Source of the DNA: Paragyromitra xinjiangensis
Lineage: Eukaryota > Ascomycota > Pezizomycetes > Pezizales > Discinaceae
Reading direction: 5' to 3'
DNA: 64,000 nt
NCBI GenBank assembly: GCA_038503065.1
Contig: JBCAMK010000001.1
Coordinates: 2,294,001-2,358,000, forward strand
The notes beneath the pieces were generated by a model, which did no database searches, had not been told where the DNA came from, and worked only from the letters and a program-made list of their open reading frames with translations. Of the stretch, positions 36,681-47,673 are shown piece after piece. The first letter of the stretch is position 1. Every line of letters begins with the position of its first letter. Position numbers and translations under genes: made by a program.

Positions 36681-37829
36681 ATGTCGACTACAAATGACTC
36701 AGCGGAGGCCACAGTTTTGGCACGAACCCCACTTGGCGCACACTGGATTGATCGTACCTCGCACGGACAGACTGCAAACGAGCGTTTCGTATTCTTCCAA
36801 GATCCTCAAGGCCGCATCAAATATGCAAGTGGGGGTTCAGGCACCTCTTCCACTGTCCTTGAGGCCTCTGAGGCTCCCTTCAACAACCAATTTGCTATTC
36901 TTGGGTGGGGATGGCAAAGCGCTGAGGTAAATAATATCACTTCATCAAATCCTCCGGAGTTGACCAGCTAACATGTGTTTAGAGGCGCTTTTACTATATA
37001 ACAAAGTCTGGTGATCTCAGTGAGGTATGAATCTGTTTTTTTCCATTTCCTAGTCCCTTGCGAAAATAGGATCTCACAATTCTCGGCCCTATAGCGTACC
37101 ACTAGAAGGAGCGGCCCTCCAGATGGTGCCACATGGCGTACTGGGAATCTTCGCGGATTTAAGACTGCCACCTATTCTAACCTGGCGGCAATCCGGTACA
37201 CTGTTGATCAGAACACGGTGGAGTACCATGTCTTCTACCAAGACCCGAAAACCGATGAGATCCGCCAAGTCTACACTCGGGACGAGAACGACTGGCACAG
37301 TGGAAATTCTAGCCTCCCAGCTGGGATCAAAGGCACAAGCATTGCTGTAACTCGTGTAGATGATAGAATAAAGCTCTATTATCAACAGCCTGATACTACG
37401 ATAGTTTCTTATATCGGTAAGGTCGGCACGGAGGGAGTTGAGGGATGGGAAAAAGGTAAATCTATTGCATGTTATAGTTGTTGTTCTCTCAATTCACCTT
37501 TCTGACCATTGATATCTAAAAACCCCATAATAGGAAGCTTCGAGTCTCATTGGAGTTATAATATTGGCGCCTCTATCTCGGCGGCCGGTGATAAAGTCTT
37601 CACTGTCAACAGTGACAACAAGCTCAATATCCATGGCCCTGATGGGCACCAGGAACAGCTTATCGATGTGGTTCCGTTGGCGACAGTGGCATCAACTAGT
37701 TACCCGAAGACCGCTGTTGGGGGCGAGGTTTTGTCTGTTTACTCCCAGAGATATGCAAATAAGATTACTGAATTGGTGTTCAAGGAGGATGGTACGTGGA
37801 CAGAGAGACCTCCTGTAGTCCCACAGTAG
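36681..37829 (+). CDS. Fucose-specific lectin-like six-bladed beta-propeller
   Basis: Relative of Aleuria aurantia lectin and Aspergillus FleA, sugar-binding propellers of about 312-315 aa. Exons 36681-36926, 36983-37024, 37095-37455 and 37534-37829 give 314 aa plus TAG, with phases agreeing. Repeated blade strands are visible: RFVFFQDPQGRIKYAS, RRFYYITKSGDLSE, VEYHVFYQDPKTDEIRQVY with NDWHSG, IKLYYQQPDTTIVSYIG, VFTVNSDNKLNIHG and VLSVYSQRYANKITELVF with GTWTER. There is no signal peptide, as is usual for this family, so it is probably cytosolic or released unconventionally. The blade pockets look uneven: the Arg/Glu/Trp set typical of fucose sites is not obvious in every blade, so sugar affinity may be altered. 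It is convergent with the apyrase array. Confidence 0.85.
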
Positions 37830-38323
37830 ATTTAAACATGGACACTCCTAAGGCCTTGGACTTTTGGATTTGGCATGCGGAACGCCACTTGTGTCGGGGG
37901 CAATAGCTTTCTTTTGCTGGTCTTTTGCTGATGATAGCTTTGAATGGCGTATTTTTCATACATGATACAGAGGTTTAGCTTTAAGCTTGTTTCATGTAAT
38001 CAACGAACAAAAATACGAATTTATCAAGGGAGCAATAATTATTAGTGACAGGGAGCGGTAAATGGTTTTGCCTCTAGGCGTTATAAAGGTTTTTGTTCTC
38101 CGGCCAGCGGTGCTCTACCTTACTAAGGGCCTAGTGCATCTCTTCCTGTGACCCATCAAAAACGGAGACTCGACTACATACAACTCTTACTAGCAAAACA
38201 AAGGAAAAGTGCCACAAGAGTAAATATCCCAAGCCCAACACGCAGGCTGCTATTTCAAGTTTTTCTATGAAGAAAAAGAGAACAAGAGCTATCTAAACGT
38301 CTTATGAGTGAGGCGCTGAGGAC
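37830..38323. other. Convergent intergenic region
   Basis: The 3' ends of the lectin (plus) and apyrase array (minus) face each other across 494 bp. Nothing else seen. Confidence 0.5.
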
Positions 38324-41300
38324 TTAATCTGAGTGATCGGGACCAGCACCCCAGCCACGGCGATTTCGGACCTCGGGTTTGGCGTCAATTGCATGGAGAA
38401 TGATCCTGCCGAGGGTCCAGGTAGCGTTTATAGTTTTGAATGGGCCTGAGGGTCTGGGGGACTCGTCGCTATAGCTAGTGTTGTCTTCAATTGGGACCCC
38501 GAAGCCAAGATGAAGGGTAGTCATGATCAACCCGGCGTTGAAGAAGGAATTCCATAAATATTTGTGATCTTGTTGCGGGTATCTAGCCTTGATCTCTGCC
38601 CAGTTCATGGCGGAGAAGTTGGTGACCTCTTCGCTGAAATTCTTCAAGCTGTAACTTTCCTGCTCTGATTGACTTTTGCCCCCTCCGAAAACTCCATGTG
38701 TCGCGTGCCAGTACACGGAAGCACCAAGAAATTGTCGGTCTCGGGCCTGAGTTCCGAGGCTTGGAGCGTCATTAATGAGACAGCCGTTGCCTTGGTCAAC
38801 ACACCAACAATCGTTGAGGCATCCTTGGTTCTTACAGCGTATGAATGAGAAGATTTCTCCCACACACTCATAGAGATTTCCCGTGCCAACTATGATCTTG
38901 TCGCCGTGCCTACGCGAGTATTGCTTCGGTAAACACGGATCATAGACGATGACCCCGTCGCTTTCGAGCATCTTCTTCTCATGGCGTTTCCATATTGCAT
39001 TCGCCCCCAGTCCGAGCCATGTTCTCGTGAACAAATTGAACGGCCTGCCCCCCACCTCCAAGAACGTCAATTGCCCCTTATAAGTATCGCAGTCGTCACG
39101 TTCGACACTAAATGCAATCTGTGCACTCTCTCCGCCCGTCTCTACGAAGCCTCGCGAGGGTGGGAACGTGCCTTCCTTGCTGTTGAAGGTCCCCGCTGAG
39201 TAGTTTGCTGCGACCCAGCCGTAGAGCCCTTCATCATCCCCAGAGATCATCCCGCACTCTTCTCGCTTGAAACCGGTTTTATCAATATATTCTTCTATCG
39301 CCTGCCAGAGGATATCGTAACCTTCATTATTTGTTTCTCTGAGGCGTCGCATACCTGCAGTGGCTAGTAGGAATACCGGGATTGAGCGGGTATCTTTTGG
39401 CAGGGAACTGCGTGCATGGTCAAACAGAGGCCCGAGATACTTCTCAACCTTATTGGAAGCTTTCTCAATGATCTTTGCAATGGTTTCGGGGGGCTTCGCG
39501 ATTTTGGCAGCGATTTTGGCAGCGATCTCAGCAGTTGTCTTAGCAGTGCTTTCCCCGACGATTTTAGCGACGATCCCGGCGGCGGTCTTGGGGGCTAATT
39601 CGTGAATACCGCCTATTCAGAGCAAAACTGCAGTCAGGGTCTGGTGCTCTCTTTTTGCTACACCTCATTAAACTAAGATGGGTACAAACCTGATGCTTCT
39701 TTCGATTTCCAACCATGAGGTGAGTTGATTTCATCTGGGAGGACAGCTTTTCTATCCCCGCCAAGACACCCTTTCCACTTATAGATGAAGATACGAGTCC
39801 CACTCGACCCAGCATCCAAAAGAATGGCATCTTCATCTGATTAGCCAGTATTCTATTTTGTCGGGGGGAAAGTGAGAAAGCTCACATTTTGTAGACATCG
39901 TGATAAAACGACAGATGGCATCAACGTGATCTATAAATTTTTGATCATTCTCGACTCCTTGACCTTTCTCAAATACCTTAGTGCACCCTCGCACCTCGAA
40001 TTTGCCGTCAAACTTATCGTTGACACATTGAGTTATGCTCTCGTAGAGTGTATTGTACGCTTCCGGATTGAGACCACGCATTCCTGACCCGGCCAACAGC
40101 AAGACGGGGATCGGGTCGGTGGTACCTTTGGCCAACGAACTATATACTTCGCTAAACATAGGTTGGAGGAACGAGCTAACTGCGCTGGCAGTTTGACAAG
40201 AAGCCTCATCAGCGGTCCTGGGGGCTAATTGATGGATTCCTTTTTTCTCTTGAAATTGACTGCTAGAGTCCGGAACTTTCATGATAGGCTTGATATCCGG
40301 AAACCCATCGGTGCTATTAATTTCCCATTTGTAGAGGAATAGAGATGTCTCACTCGGCCCGGCGTCCAAGATAGCGGTGTCTTTGCACAGTTATTTAGCT
40401 AGTGTTAAACTTAGAGTTGGGAGCGGGTGACCTACATCCTCTACGTGTATCAGGTTGTGCTTCAGGCTTGTTGTGAAAGGAACAAATGATCTCTGAATGG
40501 TATGAGTGATCTATTGCCTTCTAGCCAGAGAGCCCTTCCTCTTCCCATGAGAACCTCTCCTCTTCCCCGACAGGCCTTTGCATCTCGAACTTGGCGTCAT
40601 TGACACACTTAGCATCATTGACGCACTTGTTAATCGCTTTACAGAGGACCTTGTACTCTCTAACCCTTTTAGCTTTGAGATGGCCCATACCTGCAGTAGC
40701 TACCAAGAATAGCGGGATTGGGCCCCGCGCTTTCGACAGGAATGGGCGTATATGCTTAAACAAGGGTTCAAGATACCATGTGACTTTTTCGATAGTTTCG
40801 GCAATAATTCCTTCAGCAGTCTCAGGGGCCAATTGGTGAATACCTTTTTTTTTGCAATTGGGTTGTTATTAGCTCCTTCCCGACAACACATCGCACAGAC
40901 ATAGGGAGTGCAAACCTGATTCCACTTGTGACCCTTTAATTTTCCACCCTTTAGGCTGCTTGATGTCATCCAAGGCCACTTTAGCCCCGAATCCAGTCTT
41001 CCACTCGTAGACAAAGATAGAAGTCCCAGCCAAAGTAGAAACCAAGATGACAGCGTCTTTTGAAAAATCGGGTTAGCTGGTTTCCATCCCTAGGAGATTG
41101 AAACTAGGAGGGCTCACAATTCTTTGGCATCATGGCAAAATGGGTAACTGCTCTGTTTAAAAGCCCGCTGGGCCGATCATCCTCTGGCGGGTCGTATACT
41201 CCCACCTCGAAGTTTGAGTCATCGATGCACTTAGCATTGTTGACATATTTCTTTATCGCTTCGATAAGGATTTTGTACCCCGCCGAGTTCGATGTTTTCA

Positions 41301-42450
41301 GGTTTTGCATCTCTTTCGAGGTTACTAAAATGACTGAGATTGGGTCCGTATCGTCCGTTTCTTTCAATAAGAAGGAGCGCGCGTGTTTGAGCAAGGGTTC
41401 GAGGTATTGGCTAACTCCTGTAGCAGTCTCATTGGCGGACTCTTCGGAATCGTTAATCTTGGGAGCTAATTCATGGATGCCCTCTATTTACAATTGAGTT
41501 GTTATTAAGGTCTAGCACTTGTTTTCACCACATTGCATTGGATTAGAGTCAGGCACGAACTTGATTCATTTGTTGATCCCTCGCCTTTCCAATCATCAGC
41601 CAGTGCTGGGAATATTGGAGCTTCTTCCCACGTGAAGACGCAAGCCCGAGTTTGGCTCGATTCGGCATGGAGGACGACAGCATCTTGTACATAATTGAAT
41701 TAATTAATGCTATAGTTGGAGGGCGGGAGGTGAAGTATCTTACATTTCTTGGGCTCCATATTATAATTCTCCAGAAAAGGACAAAGGATATCTAAATGGT
41801 ATGAGTAGCTTACTGCGACCCGCTCGGGAAGCACTTCGCCGTCCGTGGAGAAGATGTTGCGCTCTTGTATCTTAAATCTAGCGATCCTCGCACACTCTTT
41901 TATCGCATTCTTAAGGCTTTTATAAGCCTCAAGGTACGTTTTTTCGAGGTTTCGCATCTCTGCTGTTTCTAAAAGGAAGATAGGGATCGGGTTTGTCGTG
42001 TCTGGTAGAAACTGGCGCGCATCACTAAACATAGATTCGAGCTCGTTGCCAACCATCTCGACGATCGAATTGTCATCCGGGAACAGTTCGGACTTGGGGG
42101 ACGCCAATGCATGAATGCCTTTTTAAAAAACGAAAAAATTGGTTGTTAGAATATAGCAACTCCTTTTACTGTTGTACTAAACTAAGACAGGGATATAAAC
42201 CTCGCCACACTGTCCGCCCAGAAACCGGCCAACCATCAGGTACTCCGACATCACTTCGGAGCACCACGGTCTGGGGTTTCCCCTTCCACTGATAAATAAA
42301 GATACGAGTCTCCTCAGTCCCAAGAGCCAGGATGGCAGCATCTTTTACACAGCCAGATTAGATAATTTTCGGTGTTTCGAGCAGAAAACGGGAAGACCCA
42401 CATTTAGTTTCTGTCTTCCTGATTGCACGTGCTTTATGAAGAAACGACAT
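38324..42450 (-). CDS. GDA1/CD39 apyrase-like gene with five tandem N-terminal ACR1-ACR2 modules and one in-frame stop
   Basis: NTPDases hydrolyse nucleoside di- and triphosphates using apyrase conserved regions (ACR) in an actin-like fold. Eleven exons fit: 42450-42402, 42341-42201, 42118-41744, 41683-41561, 41483-41118, 41056-40916, 40843-40436, 40380-39886, 39836-39690 and 39612-38324, with modules 1-5 starting at 42341, 41683, 41056, 40380 and 39836 (ten exons if module 4, whose A and B parts are fused, is counted once as here). Every junction is phase 1. The full frame would be 1177 aa but is broken by TAG at 40523-40521 (codon 506). Module 5 has ACR1 LLDAGSSGTR and ACR2 LLATAGMRRL, then ACR3 ISGDDEGLYGWVAANY, ACR4 VETGGESAQIAF and a C-terminal lobe. 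Modules 1-4 hold only degenerate ACR1/ACR2 versions (e.g. LALGTEETR, LETAEMRNL). No signal peptide or membrane helix is seen, so a soluble intracellular location is likely. It may be a pseudogene or two genes; expression evidence is needed to choose. Confidence 0.72.
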
Positions 42451-43989
42451 AGTTGAAGTGAAGATGAAACTCTTAGGGATGTGGTTGAGGGTTAGTTCTG
42501 AGGAGGAAGTCAAATTCGTAGAGAGCAAGATTTTGCTTCTATTTATGTTAAATCAACTCGTGAGGAGGGAGATAAGGGGAGAGGAAAATCGCAGAAAGTT
42601 TTCTTCCCAAGCTTTTTTCAGCTACTATTAAAGTGTCAAACTCAGCTGAAGGCCCATGAACGGCGGCTGCAGCCATTGTCGAATCTAGGAGTGGGTTATT
42701 TCACCCAAAGACAGCCACATCTATCCCCCCCAGAGTTGGATACCTATGAATACTCATTGCGAAATATAGCCCTGCTGATCAACTTCGCTAAACAAGATAG
42801 CTTTAAAAATCGTTCGGGTCCATATGGGCTGAAGCCACAAATCACTAGATCTGGCAAGCGACAGACACATGTAGTAACCCGAAAGAAATGTGAGCTAGTG
42901 GGGAATAAAAAAACGCATCCGATCGTCAATTCTGGTAACACTGCTATCAGCCATCAAGATGTGGAGTACATCCTATTAAGGTGAAGGGCAACTATCCGGT
43001 TGGCATGTCGTTGAGAGGGCTAATAAGAAGCAGCTTTGCAGCACTTTATGCCAAGAAATCCCCACCTTGGGCCTGGCCAAGCGAGATAATAGGACGCCTC
43101 AAAGCCAAATAGCGGCAGCATATCCCCGGCAGTGGGGCTGGTACAGCCGCGCCCCGAAAGCTTAGCCGCCGACGGATTGGGCTGTAGTCCCCGCAAAGGG
43201 CCATATAAAGTGGTAAGATTTCACTTAGCATGTCATTATTTGCGCCCATGTTCCCTTTCTGCTTGTTGCTCTCCAGCTTGTTTCAGAATTATTTCATTGC
43301 AGTGGTCTTCTTGGTTGTTGGGGTACGAAGACTTTTGGGACGCGGTTACACACATACCTCTCAAATGTTTACTGATCAGACAAAACCCTACTGGAGAGCA
43401 CATTTCATTCCTTGGCAGCTATTCCATTCTCTGATCTCGAAGAGGAGCAAAGGTCCAGATGTGAACTCCTTTTTCGTGGCGTGTGGGACACTCTAAAATT
43501 TCAGTAAATGTATGTCACATTTATGATACGCGTACCGTTCTTACCGCTATCCCCTATGCGTAACTACAGACCTACATCCGAAGGAGAGAAAAAGAAGAGA
43601 GATGCACCCGTGGCCTAGGAGGAAAGGCTCCACTTAGGCCCTTTACATTTTAGTGCACTAAGGCTGCCCCATCAAAACATCTTTTATACGGATTGAAATG
43701 TGAATAGTCGTGTTTCATCTGTCTTCAGGCTTGATCCCATCATGGCTGGCCAAGATATACGATCATATAAGTGATATATCATGACGCGAGCCACACGCCA
43801 AAATCCGAATAAAATAGCTTCAAATCCGAATTTCTATTATTCTTTTCTCCCGGTGAGCCTTCTTCTCGTTCGGTATCGCAGATACGCCCTTGCAAGAACA
43901 CCGCTCTTAAGCTAAAGATATAGATAGGATAGAGACAAAAAAATGGGAGCCTTCGACTAAAGCAGCTTCTTTATTCCTTCCCTCACATA
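42451..43989. other. Intergenic region between apyrase array and ValRS
   Basis: About 1.5 kb. A 102-codon plus-strand frame at 42676-42984 and smaller overlapping frames at 43046-43496 match no family and lack convincing splice context. Otherwise nothing seen apart from the array promoter side and the 3' flank of the synthetase gene. Confidence 0.5.
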
Positions 43990-46900
43990 CTACGCTCTTA
44001 ACCCCTCAAACTTCCCGATCAGCTCTTCCAGCGTCTTCTCTTCCGCTGCAAGCTCACTTAATCTTTGCCCATCAGCCTCCTGCACCGCAGCCTTGACCTT
44101 CGTCTGATAGTCTGGGACGGCCCTAGCCTTTTCCAGACGTTTTCGGAATTCGGCTGTCTTGGCGATCTTCTTACGTGCCTTTTCAATCTCCGCGTCGACA
44201 TCCACGCGACCCTAAACCCTCATTAGCGAGGAAGAGAGAAAGATAAGGAAAGAGGTATTATACCTTGACAAGCATATATACATTGCACTGCTCCGAGACA
44301 ACGAAAGCACCACAGCCATCCGGCACGCTGCCATTGATGGGAATGATGTCGATACTCTCGAGACCCTTAACCAAAGCTGCGATGCTAGCCTTCTGCTCGG
44401 ACACAATCTGCGATGTTTCTTGGTCCTTACCATGGATAAAAACTGATTTCATTAGCAAATATTCACCCTTATTAGTAAAAGGGCTCACCTTCGCATTTAT
44501 CCTTGATGCCATACTCAGCCTGCATCGACCGAATCGCCTTCACAACTGAGAACGCAAGATCGTACGCTGTCTCTGCAGCTGGATTATCTAGCTCCTCTGT
44601 GTATCTTGGGTAAGCTGCCTTAACGATTGTCGGGTTTGAATCTTCTGGGCGGCGCGGGAGTCTCTGCCATAGCTCTTCGGTGACGAAAGGCATGAATGGG
44701 TGGATAAGGAGGAGTGCACCCTCGAGACAAGTGTAAAGGGTGTCTTGAGCGGACCTCTTCTGCTCGTCGGTCCCCTCGAGAATGAGAGGCTTCGAGTTCT
44801 CGATGTAGACATCGCACAACTCGTACAGCCAGTAGCGGTAGATCTCGTCTGTGGCGAGAAGGAAGTTACGTTCTTCGAGACCCTTGTTGGTGTTCTGTGC
44901 AGCTTTGTTGAACTTGTGTAAGATCCAAAGCTCGACGAGAGACTCCTTGCCGGTGAGGGCTTTGGTAGGTTTAGGTACAAATTCGTCGCCTAGGCGCATC
45001 AACGCGAATTTGGTGGCTTGATACATCTTGTTGCAGAACTTGCGGTACCCGTCGACGACCTTGATATCCATGTTAATATCCCTTCCTCCAGTGGTGTAAT
45101 GGCAGAAGGCAAAATGCATGGCATCGCTACCGCACTGAGGAATGCCGTCAGGGAACGCGGTCTTCTGATAGCTGGTGGCTTGTGCGACTTCCTTGGGGTC
45201 AAGATTACCGAGGAGAAGTTTGTCATGTAGCTTTTGTAGAGGGATGCCATTAATGATATCGAGCGGGTCGACGACGTTACCCAAAGACTTAGACATCTTA
45301 CGGCCGTCGGAATCACGGACTAGGGAGTGACAGAAAACTTCGTTGAAGGGAACTTTGCCGGTTAGTTTGATTCCCAGCATAACCATTCTCGCAACCCAGA
45401 AGAACAAAATATCCCATCCAGTTTCGAGGAGGGAGTTAGGGTAGAAGTTTTGCATATCAGGGGTCTAAAACCAGTCAGAAATAACCCTCATAAATATCAT
45501 TGACACCAAAACAAACCTTCTCTGGCCATCCAAGTGTAGAGAACGGCCACAGCCCCGAAGAAAACCAAGTATCAAGAACATCTGGGTCTCTCTCCAGCGT
45601 GAAACTCTTGCCAGGATACTTCTGCTCCGCCTTCACCCTCGCGTCCTCTTCATTCCGTGCCACCACCCAGTTGTTCTCATCCGTATAATCCAAATTGTCC
45701 GCATCCTCACCTTCCAAATGAACAAACCACGCAGGGGCTTGATGACCCCACCAAAGTTGACGGGAAATACACCAGTCCTGAATCTTCTCTAACCAAATAA
45801 AAAATTCCTTCTCAGATGTTGCCGGGCGGATCTTAATTTCTCCGTTCCTCACGGCCTCCATCGCAGCATCCGCCAGAGCCTTCTGTCGAACCCACCATTG
45901 CGGCTTCATTGTTGGCTCAATAATATCTTTACTCTTGCTACATAGCGGCACGCTCATTGGGTTGTCTTTAGTCTCGATATAGAGCCCGAGCTTCTTCAGC
46001 TCATCAACAACCACCTTCCTCGCCGTAAACCTCTTCATGCCCTTAAAGAACTCACCAACATTCTCGTTCAAAGTCCCGTTGTCGTTTAGAATGTTGATAA
46101 ATTCCAGCTTATGCCGCTCACCAATCGCATAATCGTTTGGATCATGTGCAGGTGTGATCTTGACCGCACCAGTTCCGAATTCCTTCTCAACGTAATCATC
46201 CGCAATAATCGGGAGCAACCGGTCCACGAACGGATGTCGCGCCTTCTTACCAATAAGGTGTGTGTATCGTTCATCATCCGGGTGCACGGCGATAGCAGTA
46301 TCACCGAGCATGGTTTCGGGACGTGTAGTTGCCACAACGATCTTCTCGTCGGTTCCGTCGATCGGGTATGCGAAACTCACGAGCACACCAAACTCAATCA
46401 ATTCATCATAGTCAGGGACGGAAAGGAAGGTACGACCCTTAAGCTCAATGCTGTCGACTTCCAGATTCGAGAGTGTGGTGTTGAGCTTACAGCACCAGTT
46501 AACAAGACGGTTGGCACGGTAGATAATGCCTTCTTCTTGTAGGCGCACGAAGGTCTCGATGACAGCTTTAGAGAGGTTCTCGTCCATAGTGAAGGCTTCA
46601 CGGGTCCAGTCATAGGAGGCACCCATCCTCTTGAGTTGGTTCTTGATCTTGGTGTGGTATCTGAGAGAGTAAGTTTCTACACAAATTTGAAAGATAGTAG
46701 GTAATTTCTATACTCTTCTTTCCATTCCCAGACCAAACTTGTGAATTTTTCACGGCCAAGATCGTGACGGGTCTTTTTCTCTCGGTTCCAGAGCATTTTC
46801 TCCACGACACTCTGGGTGCTGATTCCAGCGTGATCGAAACCAGGGAGAAATAGTACAGTCTTACCAAGCATACGATTCCTATTGTCGTGTGGGTTATTAG

Positions 46901-47673
46901 TTACGCCAGTTAAAGATAATTCATCACCAGAGACATACCATCGGATGAGGGTATCCTGAATAGCAATCGTAAGACCATGTCCAATGTGAAGCGCACCCGT
47001 TACATTCGGTGGTGGTGCAGGCACGACGAAAACCCCTTCAGGCTTAATATTCCCATCTGCAGTAAGCTCGGGCTTAAAGAAACCTTCCTTCTCCCACCAT
47101 TCATACCACGCGGATTCCACAACAGTAGGGTTGTAAGATTTGTATGCCGGGTCGTCCAGTGACTTCAAAATCTTCTTCTCGCCTTTTGGTGTCTCTTCAA
47201 CGTACTCAACCGGAGCAGCAGGTTCAGCCTTAGGTTTCTTATCCTTCTTTTCTTTCACGGGGCCCGAGGCGGCGGCGGTGGCCTTTTGTTTCTCGAGCTG
47301 GGCTTTCTTAGCTGCGAATTTGGCTTCTTTTTCGGCTTTCTTGCGTTCCTTCTCTACTGTTCGACTGTCAGCTTCCCAATTCGCTATAAGCAACAAAAAA
47401 CACCCCCAAAGATTCATACATTCTTTCTCCGTCTTCACCTTCTTTGGCTCCTCCCCAGCCGGTCGCCTATGAGGAGCCGTCACATCCGCCTCCATCGCCT
47501 CCTTGATAGCCGCCTTCGTTTCCGCTGTTGGAGCAGGAACGCCAGCAGACACAGGACCAGTCCTATGGCCGATTGCTGTAGAGAAAAAAAACCAAAGTCC
47601 ATTAGTCTCAACGTTTGACTCATAAGAAAGCTGGAAACAACCCACGATTTGAGGACGCAGAGTTGGTCGCCAT
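43990..47673 (-). CDS. Valyl-tRNA synthetase
   Basis: Class I synthetase that charges tRNA-Val and edits misactivated threonine. Eight exons: 47673-47646, 47575-47420, 47356-46939, 46878-46714, 46660-45517, 45464-44489, 44442-44264 and 44211-43990; 1095 aa, all phases consistent, introns 46-70 nt. Order: lysine-rich N-terminal extension ([15 protein letters not shown]), HIGH motif [12 protein letters not shown] at about residue 185, editing domain with [24 protein letters not shown] motif [10 protein letters not shown] at about 693, anticodon-binding domain, and a C-terminal tRNA-binding coiled coil ending [13 protein letters not shown]. The N-terminus is fixed by splicing [21 protein letters not shown], which resembles fungal orthologues. 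An in-frame TGA lies two codons upstream, so this start yields a protein without an obvious mitochondrial presequence. Confidence 0.95.

Noticed and set aside
40521..40560. 34-nt intron (GTTCTC...GGCTAG) removing the stop in apyrase module 3
   Set aside because: Too short for a fungal spliceosomal intron, and it changes the frame relative to the next exon.
42676..42984. 102-codon plus-strand frame between the apyrase array and ValRS
   Set aside because: No domain, no splice partner and no clear promoter; kept only as intergenic.
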